Assembly: GCA_945861855.1 (NCBI GenBank)
Contig: CAMAWG010000005.1
Coordinates: forward strand, 1 to 64,000
DNA length: 64,000 bases
Reading direction: 5' to 3'
Origin: Rhodoplanes serenus
GTDB lineage: Bacteria; Pseudomonadota; Alphaproteobacteria; Rhizobiales; Xanthobacteraceae
A program made the position numbers and the translations under genes. Positions 26,724 through 36,493 of the stretch are shown one piece after another (the stretch's first letter is position 1; every line of letters starts with the position of its first letter). The notes beneath the pieces are model-generated. The model did no database searches and had not been told where the DNA came from. It saw only the letters and a program-made list of their open reading frames with translations.

Positions 26724-29700
26724 CTACGCTCCTGCCGCCGCCACCGGCTGCGCCGCGACCGCCGCCGCAAAACGCTCCTTCACCAGCTTGGTCACCGCCA
26801 TGTTGTCGATCTTGCCGGTGCCGAGCACCGGCATCTTTTCCAGGTAGACGATCTCGGCCGGCACCATGATCTCGGTGGCGCCGCGCGAGCGCGCGAAGGC
26901 CTGGAACTCGCTGCGCGCCGGGTCCTTCTTCTGCGTCACCAGGATCAGCCGCTCGCCCTTGCGGGCATCCGGAACCGACGCCACCGCCGACAGCGCGTCC
27001 GGCCACAGCTCGCCGGCGAGCGCCTCCACTGCCGCGAACGAGATCATCTCGCCCGCGATCTTGGCGAAGCGCTTGGCGCGGCCCTTGATGGCGATGAAGC
27101 CCTGCTTGTCGATGGTGACGATATCGCCGGTGTCGTGCCAGCCCTCCGGCGGCGGCTCCAGTACGCCCGGATTTTCCGTGCGCAGATAGCCGGCCATGAC
27201 GTTCGGACCCTTGACGAACAGCCGGCCGCCCTCGTCGACGCCTTCCACCTTATCCAGCCGCGCCTGCATGCCCGGCAGCAGCCGGCCGACCGTGCCAAAC
27301 TTGTTGAACATCGGCGTGTTGAGAGCGAGCGCCGGTGCGGTTTCGGTGACGCCATAACCTTCGAGGATGCGCAGCCCGAATTTCTCCAGATACACCCGCC
27401 GCGTCGATTCCTTTACCGGCTCCGCACCGGCCAGGATGTAGCGCAGCGAGCGGAAGTCGTAGGCATGCGCGGCGCGCGCATAGCCGTTGAGGAAGGTGTC
27501 GGTGCCGAACAAGATGGTGGCGTTTACGCCGTACACCAGCTCCGGCACGATGCGGTAGTGCAGCGGCGACGGATAGAGATAGATGCGGACGCCGGAGACG
27601 AGCGGCAACACGAGGCCGACCGTGAGCCCGAAGGAGTGGAACACCGGCAGCACGTTGAACACCTTGTCCTGCCGGCCGAAGTCGATGCGGGCCGCCGCCT
27701 GCGCAGCGTTAGCCAGCATGTTGCGGTGGGACAGCACGACGCCCTTGGGCGTGCCCTCGGAGCCGGAGGTGAACAGCACCGCGGCCCAGTCGCCGGGCTT
27801 GCGCTTGACCAGCGGCTTCTTGCAATTCCAGAAGCCGCGCAGCTTGTCCATCGTGCCGATCGTGGTGCGGATGTCGTCGAGATAGACGATCTTGATTTCC
27901 TTCTGCAGTCCCGCGACCAGCGCGTCGAGCCGGCCCTTCTCGATGAAGGCGCGCGAGGTGAGGATGGTGTCCATCTTCGCCGCCTTGCAGGCCGCCAGCA
28001 CGTTGGCGACGCCGGCGGTGAAGTTGATCATCGCCGGCACGCGGCCGGCCGACATCAGCGCCATCAGCGACACCGCCGCGCCGTTGGCATTGGGCAGCAT
28101 CAGCCCGATCGGCTTGCCCTCGGGCGCGAGCGGCATCAGCTTCTGGCCGAGGATGCGCGCGCCCATCAAGAGCTTGCGATAGGTCAGCGTTCCCGTCACC
28201 GGGTCCTCGACCGCGACGCGGCCCATGCCGTGGACCTCCGCCGCCTCGATCAGCGCCTCGGGCACGGTGCGCTCGATCGACGTGGTGCGGTAGACGAGGT
28301 TCGACATGATCTCGTAGAGCGCCGCGCCCGCGGCCATGCGGCGGTGCTTGCCCTTGAGCGCGGGATCGACCGTGAGCTTGACCGGCTCCAGCACGGTCAC
28401 GGTGACCTTGGGGAACCAGCGGCGGCGGATCTGCGACTTGTCGAGCCGGGTGAACGGCGTCGAGTCGAGACCTTCGAGCCGCACCGGCACGACGAAGGCG
28501 TCAGTCTTGTCGGCGATGAGCCCGGCGCCGTCGTAGATCTTCATCAGGCTGCCGGTGACCGTGAGCCGCCCCTCCGGGAAGATGATCAGCGGTTCGCCGG
28601 CCTTGACCGCGTTGATCAGGGTGCGGGTCGCCATCGGCTTCGTGGGGTCGAGCGGCATGGCGCGGGTGAAGCGCAGGAACGGCTTCACCCACCAGTGCTG
28701 CGCCATGGCGCTGTCGATGGCGAACACCGGGTCCTTGGGCAGGAGCGACAGCGCCAGCGCCGCGTCGAGGAAGCTCGTGTGGTTGAGCGCGATGATCGGA
28801 TTGTGGCCGGCGTCGTTGAGGTTCTCGACGCCCCGGAGTTCGACCCGGTAGAGCACTCGAAACAGGATGGAGAGGAAATCCATCACCGGATTGGCCGGCA
28901 TGGTCCACAGGATCAGGGCCGCAACGCCGAACGTGGCAAGCCCGATCAGGATGAACAGCGCCGGCGTGCTGATGTGGAATGCCTGAAGCGCCGCGATCAC
29001 GATGGTGCCGCCGACCATGAAGGCGGCGTTGAGCACGTTGACGCCGGCGATGACGCGGGCGCGCCGGTCGGCGCCGGCCCAGGCCTGCACCGCAGCGAAG
29101 GTCGGCACGATATAGAGGCCGCCCGAGATGGCGAGGCCGGCGAGATCGATCATCACCCGCAAGCCCCGGCTCGATCCGAAGACCTCGCCGACGCCGGCCG
29201 GAACGATGGCGAGCGGCGTGCCGTAGGTGGCCCAGCCGAGATCGACCGCGAAGATGCCGAGCCCGATCGCCCCGATCAGCGTCGGCAGGATCACGATGCG
29301 GCCGGCCGAGAGCCAGGCGGCGAGGCCCGAGCCCACCGCGACCGCGACGGAGAACACCGCGAGAAACATCGTCACGACCTCTTCCGTGCCGCCGAGCACG
29401 GTCTTCACCAGCGGCGGCAAGAGCGACAGCACCACCGCGCCCACAAGCCAGAACCAGCTCGTCACCAGCGCGCCCCACCACAATCGCTTTTCAGAACGCA
29501 GGCTTTGCAGCAGCCGCGCGGTGGAGGAGACGATGTTGATGGAAATCTTCAGGTCGGGCGCGCCGGAGCCGACCTTCGGAATGAGCAGGCTCGATCCCCA
29601 GCACAAGAGTGCGAAGATCAGCATCAGCCCCGCGAACGACGCCGGATCGCCGCCGCCCTTCGCCGCCATGCCGCCGACGATGGTGCCGAGCAGGATGGCC

Positions 29701-30170
29701 ATGAAGGTCGCGCCCTCGACCAGGGCGTTGGCGGCCGGCAATTCCGACTTGTCGAGCAGGTCGGGCAGGATGCCGTACTTGATCGGGCCGAACTGCGAGC
29801 CGATCACGCCGAACGCGAACAGCGCGACGAACAGGATCGGCACCGAGTGCATGACGAAGCCGATGATCGCGATGATGGAGACGCCGATCTCCGCGAGCTT
29901 CAGCCGCTGCGCCACGACGGCCTTGTCGTAGCGGTCGGCCACGTCGCCGCCGAACGCGGAGAAAAGGAAATACGGCAGGATGAAAACCGCCGCCGCCAGG
30001 GTGATGAGGGACTCGGCGGCCGAGCCGCCGATCTTGAACAGGATCAGGAACACCAGGGCGTTCTTGAGGAAGTTGTCGCTGAACGCCGAGAAGAACTGGC
30101 ACCAGAACAGCGGCGCGAAGCGGCGGGACAGCATGAGGGACTTGGGTGGGGCCGGATTCGGATCGGTCAT
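26724..30170 (-). CDS. Fused MFS (LplT-like) + PlsC acyltransferase + acyl-ACP/CoA synthetase (Aas-like)
   Basis: 1148 aa: MFS N-terminal third, NHTSFLDAALAL...FPEGRLTVTGSLMKIYDGAG acyltransferase motifs, LFTSGSEGTPKGVVLSH AMP-binding motif. Confidence 0.9.
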   Translation of the reverse strand: MTDPNPAPPKSLMLSRRFAPLFWCQFFSAFSDNFLKNALVFLILFKIGGSAAESLITLAAAVFILPYFLFSAFGGDVADRYDKAVVAQRLKLAEIGVSIIAIIGFVMHSVPILFVALFAFGVIGSQFGPIKYGILPDLLDKSELPAANALVEGATFMAILLGTIVGGMAAKGGGDPASFAGLMLIFALLCWGSSLLIPKVGSGAPDLKISINIVSSTARLLQSLRSEKRLWWGALVTSWFWLVGAVVLSLLPPLVKTVLGGTEEVVTMFLAVFSVAVAVGSGLAAWLSAGRIVILPTLIGAIGLGIFAVDLGWATYGTPLAIVPAGVGEVFGSSRGLRVMIDLAGLAISGGLYIVPTFAAVQAWAGADRRARVIAGVNVLNAAFMVGGTIVIAALQAFHISTPALFILIGLATFGVAALILWTMPANPVMDFLSILFRVLYRVELRGVENLNDAGHNPIIALNHTSFLDAALALSLLPKDPVFAIDSAMAQHWWVKPFLRFTRAMPLDPTKPMATRTLINAVKAGEPLIIFPEGRLTVTGSLMKIYDGAGLIADKTDAFVVPVRLEGLDSTPFTRLDKSQIRRRWFPKVTVTVLEPVKLTVDPALKGKHRRMAAGAALYEIMSNLVYRTTSIERTVPEALIEAAEVHGMGRVAVEDPVTGTLTYRKLLMGARILGQKLMPLAPEGKPIGLMLPNANGAAVSLMALMSAGRVPAMINFTAGVANVLAACKAAKMDTILTSRAFIEKGRLDALVAGLQKEIKIVYLDDIRTTIGTMDKLRGFWNCKKPLVKRKPGDWAAVLFTSGSEGTPKGVVLSHRNMLANAAQAAARIDFGRQDKVFNVLPVFHSFGLTVGLVLPLVSGVRIYLYPSPLHYRIVPELVYGVNATILFGTDTFLNGYARAAHAYDFRSLRYILAGAEPVKESTRRVYLEKFGLRILEGYGVTETAPALALNTPMFNKFGTVGRLLPGMQARLDKVEGVDEGGRLFVKGPNVMAGYLRTENPGVLEPPPEGWHDTGDIVTIDKQGFIAIKGRAKRFAKIAGEMISFAAVEALAGELWPDALSAVASVPDARKGERLILVTQKKDPARSEFQAFARSRGATEIMVPAEIVYLEKMPVLGTGKIDNMAVTKLVKERFAAAVAAQPVAAAGA

Positions 30171-30299
30171 GGGTGCAAGCCTATGCCAAAAACGCGCGGC
30201 TGAGACCAGCCTCGGGGTCCGGTCAGAACGCAGTTAACATTGACGAAAATATGAGCCGCATGCCGGAGGAGGTCGCCGTAGCCGCAACCTCGCGGCACC

Positions 30300-31802
30300 T
30301 CACCCCTGGAATACCTCCTCGCGCTTGCCGCGGATGGCCGGCAAGGCGACGACCAGGAGCAGCAGCGCGGCGGCGATCAGCAGCCCCAGGCTGATCGGCC
30401 GCTGCACGAAGATCATCGGATCGCCGCTCGCGATCTTCATGGCACGGCGGAGATTCTCCTCCATCAGCGGCCCCAGCACGAAGCCGAGGATCATCGGCGC
30501 CGGCTCGCAGTCGAGCCGCATCAGGACAAAGCCGACCACGCCGAAGAACGCCGCGAGCAGCACCGCGGCCGAGCTGTTGTTCACCGTGTAGACGCCGATC
30601 GCGCAGAACAGAAGGATCGCGAGGTAGAGGAACCGGTACGGCACCTTGAGAAGCTGCACCCAGATGCCGATCAGCGGCAGGTTGATGATGACCAGCATCA
30701 GGTTGCCGATCCACATCGAAGCGACCATGCCCCAGAACAGTTGCGGCCGCTCCGACATGATCTGCGGGCCAGGCTGGATGCCGTGAATGGTCAGCGCGCC
30801 GATCATCAGCGCCATCACCGCGTTGCCGGGAATGCCGAGCGTCAGCATCGGGATGAACGAGGTCTGCGCGCCCGCGTTGTTGGCGGATTCGGGCGCGGCC
30901 ACACCCTCCACCGCGCCGCGGCCGAAGCGCTGCGGTTCGCGCGACATTTTCTTCTCCAGCGCGTAGGCGGCAAACGAGCTCAAGGTGGCCCCGCCGCCGG
31001 GCAGCACGCCGAGAATGGAACCGAGCGCTGTGCCGCGCAGCACCGCCCGCCACGAGCGCCGCACGTCGTCGCCGGTCGGCCAGAGCCTCGTGATCTTCTC
31101 CGCGATAACCGAGCGCTGCTCCTCCGGCCGCGCCAGATTCGAGATGACCTCGCCGACGCCGAACAGGCCGATAGCAAGCGTCGCGACGTCGATGCCGTCG
31201 GTCAGCTCCCGGATGTCGAAGGTAAAGCGCGTGCCGCCGGTGTTGCCATCGGTCCCGACGAGGCCCACGAGCAGGCCCAGCACGATCATCGCCACCGCCT
31301 TGACGATCGAGCCGTGCGCCAGCACCACCGCGGCGACGAGGCCCAGTAGCATCAGCGAGAAATACTCCGGCGCGCCGAACGACTGGCCGATCTTGGCGAG
31401 CGGCGGCGCGAAGGCGGCGATCAGCGCCGTCGCGATGCAGCCGGCGAAGAACGAGGCGAGCGCCGCGACCGCCAGCGCCGCGCCGGCGCGGCCCTGCCGC
31501 GCCATCTGGTGGCCGTCGAGGCAGGTCATCACCGACGAAGTCTCGCCCGGCAGGTTCACCAGGATCGCGGTGGTCGAGCCGCCGTACTGCGCGCCGTAGA
31601 AGATGCCAGCCAGCATGATCAGGCCGGACAGTGGCTCCAGATGGAATGTGAGCGGCAACAGCATGGCAATGGTCGCGATCGGCCCGATGCCGGGCAGCAC
31701 GCCGATCAGCGTCCCGACCATGGCGCCGAGGAACGCGAAGCCTAGATTCGCGGGCGTCATCGCGACGCCGAAGCCGATGGCGAGGTTGTCGACAAATTCC
31801 AT
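30300..31802 (-). CDS. tctA: Tripartite tricarboxylate transporter permease TctA
   Basis: TctA signature (GVLPGIGPIATIAMLLPLTF...GAQYGGSTTAILVNLPGE). Confidence 0.9.
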   Translation of the reverse strand: MEFVDNLAIGFGVAMTPANLGFAFLGAMVGTLIGVLPGIGPIATIAMLLPLTFHLEPLSGLIMLAGIFYGAQYGGSTTAILVNLPGETSSVMTCLDGHQMARQGRAGAALAVAALASFFAGCIATALIAAFAPPLAKIGQSFGAPEYFSLMLLGLVAAVVLAHGSIVKAVAMIVLGLLVGLVGTDGNTGGTRFTFDIRELTDGIDVATLAIGLFGVGEVISNLARPEEQRSVIAEKITRLWPTGDDVRRSWRAVLRGTALGSILGVLPGGGATLSSFAAYALEKKMSREPQRFGRGAVEGVAAPESANNAGAQTSFIPMLTLGIPGNAVMALMIGALTIHGIQPGPQIMSERPQLFWGMVASMWIGNLMLVIINLPLIGIWVQLLKVPYRFLYLAILLFCAIGVYTVNNSSAAVLLAAFFGVVGFVLMRLDCEPAPMILGFVLGPLMEENLRRAMKIASGDPMIFVQRPISLGLLIAAALLLLVVALPAIRGKREEVFQG

Positions 31803-31806
31803 GGCG

Positions 31807-32298
31807 CTACCAGTCGGGCCAGACCGGGATGGTCAGCCCCAGGCCGGCGATGAAGACGCCCCACGACAGGGCGATCAGCGCCAGCGCCGCGACCGCCGTC
31901 TCCAGCGGCCGCAAGCTTCGCGTCGCCTGCGCGCCGATCCCGGTCAGCAGCAGGATGGAGAGAACGAGGCCGAGCCGCTCAATGCACAGGCCGAACGCGA
32001 CGAGGCCCAAGGTGACCGACAGCATCGCGCGCCAGGCCAGAGCCGACGATCGCAGCGGCGGCGCCGGCTGGCGCAGACCCTGGGCGAGAACGATGAGACC
32101 CAAGCCCAGCAGCACCCAGCACAGCAGGCGCGGCATGTAGCCGGTGCCCATCCGCAGCGCGGTGCCGACCGGGTAGTGGCGCGAGGCCCACAATCCGAAC
32201 GCGGCGATGGCAATGAACAGGAGCCCGGACAGCACGTCGGCGCGGGCGAGGATGTCCCAGCCGGATGGTTTCGCTGTGGGCTGACCGGCGTCGCTCAT
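31807..32298 (-). CDS. tctB: Tripartite tricarboxylate transporter small subunit TctB
   Basis: TctB-like four-TM protein adjacent to tctA; start at MSDAGQPTAK. Confidence 0.8.
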   Translation of the reverse strand: MSDAGQPTAKPSGWDILARADVLSGLLFIAIAAFGLWASRHYPVGTALRMGTGYMPRLLCWVLLGLGLIVLAQGLRQPAPPLRSSALAWRAMLSVTLGLVAFGLCIERLGLVLSILLLTGIGAQATRSLRPLETAVAALALIALSWGVFIAGLGLTIPVWPDW

Positions 32299-32323
32299 GT
32301 CATTCCGCGCGCGGCCTTTCGCT

Positions 32324-32446
32324 CCCTCTCCCCGCTTGCGGGGAGAGGGCCGGGGTGAGGGGCGCTTCCAGGTCCCAGGCAGATCGATACGCCCCCTCAC
32401 CCGCCCGCCTTCGGCGGGCGACCTCTCCCCGCAAGCGGGGAGAGGT
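32324..32446. repeat. Intergenic palindromic repeat (ctctccccgc-ttgcggggagag type)
   Basis: CCCTCTCCCCGCTTGCGGGGAGAGGG and CCTCTCCCCGCAAGCGGGGAGAGG arms with a GCCCGCCTTCGGCGGGC hairpin. Confidence 0.8.
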
Positions 32447-32479
32447 GAAGAAGAAATGGCGCGGCGCGTCACTCATGCA

Positions 32480-34195
32480 TCAGGACTTCGGAATCACCGG
32501 CAGCAGCAGATACGACTCATACTCGCCGCCCGCATAGATCGTGTTCGTCCCCGTGTTGTAATCGGCGTGATAGTGCAGATAGGACTGGCTGCCTATGCCA
32601 TCGCGCGGTTGCACGTCGAGCTGGATGCGATGGCCTTTGCTGAACGTCATCGACGTCGGCCAGATCTCGACATCGACCTTCACGATCTCGCCGGGCTTCA
32701 GGAACAGCCGCCGGGTGTGCTTGTGGTACGGCCGGTACGGCAGCGACAATTCCGGATCGAGCTCGCGGTGCGAGGCGCGGAGCCAGCCCTTCGCCACCGG
32801 CACCGGCGTGCCCTGCTGGCCGGTTTCCATGATCTCGTTCCCCTCGGCGTCGAAATGACGGAGCGTGAGGAACAGGTCCATGTCCTCGCTCTCGCTCGAC
32901 ACATGGAAGGTCGCGGCCAACGGCCCGGTGATCTCGGTGTCCTGCTCCATCGGCGGCGTCGACAGCGCGATGCCCATGCCGGGCTTGATGCCGCCGCCCA
33001 TCACCTGCGACGAGGCGGCCGAGGTCGAGCCCATGGTGCCGAGGCTGAACGCCGGATAGGTGCATGAACTGGCCTTGGCCGGCTTCTCGCGCACCAGGCT
33101 GCCCATGCGCGGCTCCTCACCCCCACCCTTTCCTCCCCCGCTTGCGGGGGAGAGTAAGGGTGGGGGCGAAACATCGAAATAGAATTTCGTCCATTGCGTG
33201 CGCGCGAGCGGCCATTCGTTCTCGCTGCGCCACTCGATCTCGTCCTTGCCCTTGCGGATCGCGAGCTTCACCGGCGATTCATCCATCACGCCGTTGTCGA
33301 TGCCCTTGAGCCAGTGGTCGAGGAAGCGAAGCTGATCGCGCTTGCCTTCGTCGGTGTAGAACGGATGCACATGCGAGCCGTTGTGGATGCGAAGCTTCTT
33401 GTGCTTCGACTTCGAGCGCATGAAGGCTTCGGTGTTGCCGCGCAGGTGCAGCGCGAAGCCGGTCCAGTTGCCGACCGAAAGAAACGGCACGGTGATCCTG
33501 TCCCACTGCGCCTGCGACCCACGCAGCACGCCGCTGTCGAGGTTGTGGTGCATCCAGTGCCACATCGTGTTGGTCTGCCAGCCGTCCGGATTGTGCTGGG
33601 CCGCCCGGCCCATGACATGGTGCATCGTGTGCGCCATGATCCAGTTGGTCATGAACACGCTGAGGATTCCGCCGTGAAACAGCGCGTCGCGGTAAATGTC
33701 GGCGAAGCCCTCCCAGGGGATGATCGCCTTCAACGACGGCGGCTGCAGGTTGGCGACGAACCACTGGTTGATGGCGAAGTAGGAAATCCCCGAGAGCCCG
33801 ACCTTGCCGTTGCACCACGGCTGCGCCGCCGCCCACTCGATCGCGTCGTAGAAGTCGACCGCTTCGGCGAGCGACCACGGCTCGCACTGCCCCGGCGACT
33901 TGCCGCTGCCGCGCCCGTCCACCCGCACCGCAGCGTAGCCCTTCGGCACCCACCATTCGGGGGTGACGGTTTCCCAGTTCATGTGGGGCGTCGCCTTCTC
34001 CGCAAGCTGCGGCGGCGGCACCCAAAGCTTGTCCTTCTGGTACGGCCCGAGATTGAGGATCGCCGGGAATTTCCCGCCGTCGTCCGGCCGGAACACATCG
34101 GCCTTCAGCCGCGCGCCGTCGCGCATCGGCACGTCGACATCTTTTTCGATCAGGAGCTTGTAGGCCGTGTCGGAGAGTTTCACTTCGACGTTCAT
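32480..34195 (-). CDS. CocE/NonD-family X-Pro dipeptidyl-peptidase-like hydrolase
   Basis: RDGARLKADVFRP, VRVDGRGSGKSPG, GLSGISYFA nucleophile region, C-terminal jelly-roll XPP domain. Confidence 0.85.
   Translation of the reverse strand: MNVEVKLSDTAYKLLIEKDVDVPMRDGARLKADVFRPDDGGKFPAILNLGPYQKDKLWVPPPQLAEKATPHMNWETVTPEWWVPKGYAAVRVDGRGSGKSPGQCEPWSLAEAVDFYDAIEWAAAQPWCNGKVGLSGISYFAINQWFVANLQPPSLKAIIPWEGFADIYRDALFHGGILSVFMTNWIMAHTMHHVMGRAAQHNPDGWQTNTMWHWMHHNLDSGVLRGSQAQWDRITVPFLSVGNWTGFALHLRGNTEAFMRSKSKHKKLRIHNGSHVHPFYTDEGKRDQLRFLDHWLKGIDNGVMDESPVKLAIRKGKDEIEWRSENEWPLARTQWTKFYFDVSPPPLLSPASGGGKGGGEEPRMGSLVREKPAKASSCTYPAFSLGTMGSTSAASSQVMGGGIKPGMGIALSTPPMEQDTEITGPLAATFHVSSESEDMDLFLTLRHFDAEGNEIMETGQQGTPVPVAKGWLRASHRELDPELSLPYRPYHKHTRRLFLKPGEIVKVDVEIWPTSMTFSKGHRIQLDVQPRDGIGSQSYLHYHADYNTGTNTIYAGGEYESYLLLPVIPKS
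33120..33166. repeat. Intergenic-type palindrome within the CocE/NonD coding sequence
   Basis: CCCCCACCCTTtCCTCCCCCGCttGCGGGGGAGAgtAAGGGTGGGGG, read in frame as PPPLLSPASGGGKGGG. Confidence 0.8.
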
Positions 34196-34243
34196 TGCTG
34201 ACTCTCAATGGCTTCCGACGCGCTCCGCTCCGCCCTCTCACGG

Positions 34244-34340
34244 CCTCATCCTGAGGAGCATCGCGAAGCGATGCGTCTCGAAGGATGGGGCCGCCCTCGT
34301 CCTTCGAGACGCGGTCCTTCGGACCGCTCCTCAGGATGAG
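34244..34340. repeat. Intergenic palindromic repeat (cctcatcctgaggagc type)
   Basis: CCTCATCCTGAGGAGC...GCTCCTCAGGATGAGG outer arms with inner hairpins. Confidence 0.85.
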
Positions 34341-34364
34341 GGCGGAGAGAGTCAGATGCGCGAA

Positions 34365-35344
34365 TCACTCCGGCTTTTCGACCTTCACCGTCTCGGTCAG
34401 CTTGCGCCAATGGGCAACTTCCGTCACGTTCCACGCCCTGGCGTCCGCGATGGAAGCGTTCGGCACCGCCTTGATCATCTGCTTCCTGAACGCCTCCTGC
34501 ACCGGGGCGGATTTCAACGCCGCCACCGTCGCCTTGTGGATCGCGTCGAGCACCTCCGGCGGCGCCTTGGCCGGCGCGTACAACGCCGACCACAGGCCCT
34601 TGCCGCTGGCGTAGCCGAGCTCCTTCAGCGTCGGAGCGTCGGGATATTCCGGCATCCGCTCCTCGGCCATCACCGCGAGGACCTTGAGCAATCCGCCCTT
34701 GATCACGCGGCCGAGCTTGCGGCGTTGACCAACGCCACCTGCGCGTCGCCGGAAACGAGATCGTTGGTGATGGCGGCGCCGCCGCCCTTGTTCGGAATGT
34801 GAATGAGCTTGAGACCGGCCCACTGCGCGAATGCCTCGGTGTCGTAGTGGTTGTTGGAGCCTACGCCGACGCTGGCGTAGCGGACCTTGCCCGGATTGGC
34901 CTTCGCCAGCGCGATGAACTCGGCATAGGTCTTGGGCGCGAAGTCCTTGGCGGTGGCGGCAAGAATGAGCGGCACCTCGCCCATCCGCGACACCATCACG
35001 ACCTCCTTGTCGTAGTCGATCTTGAACTTGTCCTTGTAGATGATCGGCGCGAGCACGTTGGTGCCGGGGTTGCCGACCTGCAGGGTGTAGCCGTCGGGCC
35101 GCGCCCTCACCATTTCCTCGATGGCGAGGATGCCGAACGCGCCGGGCTTGTTCTCGACCACAATCTGCTGGCCGAGCTCGTGCCGCATCTGATCGCCGAC
35201 GATGCGGATGACGATGTCGGTCGCGCTGCCCGCCCCGAACGGCACGACGACCTTGATCGGCTTGGAGGGATATTTGTCCTGCGCCATGGCAAAGCTGCAG
35301 CCAACGGCGACAAGAAATGCGAACCCGACGCTCAAGCGTTTCAT
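34365..35344 (-). pseudogene. Frameshifted Tct (Bug)-type tripartite tricarboxylate transporter receptor gene
   Basis: N-terminal frame 34703..35344 ends ...GDAQVALVNAASSAA*; C-terminal frame continues VIKGGLLKVLAVMAEERMPEYPDAPTLKEL; paralog at 35411..36403 is intact across the same site. Confidence 0.8.
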
Positions 35345-35410
35345 GATTGATCCCCAGACTGTCGCGCCGAGGCACCCGATGCGCCCCGGCGTCGTGGCAT
35401 CGCTGTACGG

Positions 35411-36403
35411 TCAATTCGACAGATCGATCTTCACCTCGGACGTGATCTTGCGCCACGAGGCCAGCTCGCCGTTCAGCCACTTCTGCGACTCCTCCAGCGA
35501 ATCGTTCGGCTTCACGCTCACGAGCTGCTTGGAGAACGCCTCCTGCAAGGCCGGAACCTTGGCGGCCTGCTGAATCGTCTTGAAGATCGTTTCGAGCACC
35601 GGCTTCGGAGTGTCGGCCGGAGCGAACATGCTCTGCCAGTGCAGCGTGCCGACGCCCGGGAAGCCTGCCTCCGCCAGCGTGGGCACATCGGGATAGTCCT
35701 TCAACCGCTGCTCGGCCAGCACCGCGACCGGGCGCAGCTTGCCGGCCTTGATCATCGAGGCCGAGCTTGCGGCGTTGAGAAACGCGACCTGCGCGTCGCC
35801 GACCACGAGGTCGTTGATCATGCCGGCCGCGCCGGTCTTGTTCGGAATGTGGATCATGTCCACGCCTGCGCGCCGCGAGAACACCTCCATGTCAAAATGC
35901 GGGAAGGAGCCGACGCCGGCGCTGGTGTAGCGCACCTTGCCCGGATTCTTCTTCGCGAAGTCGACCACGTCCTTGACGCTCTTCATGTCGAAGTTGGAGG
36001 TCGTGGTGATGAGGAAGGACGGATAGATCGCCAGCCGGGACACCGACACCACGCTCTTTTCGAAGTCGATCTGGAACTTGCTCTTGAACAGCACCGGCGT
36101 GATCGCGTTGGTCGAGACGTTGCCGATGAACAGTGTGTATCCGTCGGGCTTCGACCGCGCCATTTCCTCGATGCCGAGAATGCCAAAGGCGCCGGCCTTG
36201 TTCTCCACCACCACCTGCTGGCCGAGGATGCTCTTGAACTGCTCGCCGAAAATTCGCGCGGTGATGTCGGTCGCTCCGCCCGGCGCGTAGGGCACGACGA
36301 TCTTGATGGGCTTCGATGGATACTTGTCCTGCGCCACCGCCGCCCCGCCCAGGACAAGCGCAAGCACGCTCCCCAGCAACACTGTCAGACGCTTCATAGG
36401 CAA
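35411..36403 (-). CDS. Tct (Bug)-family substrate-binding receptor
   Basis: YPSKPIKIVVPYAPGGATDITARI...VVVENKAGAFG...KPDGYTLF family motifs. Confidence 0.9.
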   Translation of the reverse strand: MPMKRLTVLLGSVLALVLGGAAVAQDKYPSKPIKIVVPYAPGGATDITARIFGEQFKSILGQQVVVENKAGAFGILGIEEMARSKPDGYTLFIGNVSTNAITPVLFKSKFQIDFEKSVVSVSRLAIYPSFLITTTSNFDMKSVKDVVDFAKKNPGKVRYTSAGVGSFPHFDMEVFSRRAGVDMIHIPNKTGAAGMINDLVVGDAQVAFLNAASSASMIKAGKLRPVAVLAEQRLKDYPDVPTLAEAGFPGVGTLHWQSMFAPADTPKPVLETIFKTIQQAAKVPALQEAFSKQLVSVKPNDSLEESQKWLNGELASWRKITSEVKIDLSN

Positions 36404-36493
36404 TTCCTCCCGTGGACTTCGATTAAGTGTGCAATTCTGTCGGTTTTCCTTCCGTCTTGCCGGAGCGCGCCCGGTGCGGACGTTGCCGCGCCC

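Noticed and set aside
27135-30203. 1022-aa plus-strand ORF antisense to the LplT-Aas fusion
   Set aside because: Low-complexity Arg/Ala/Gly/His composition typical of high-GC mirror ORFs; the opposite strand has clear domains.
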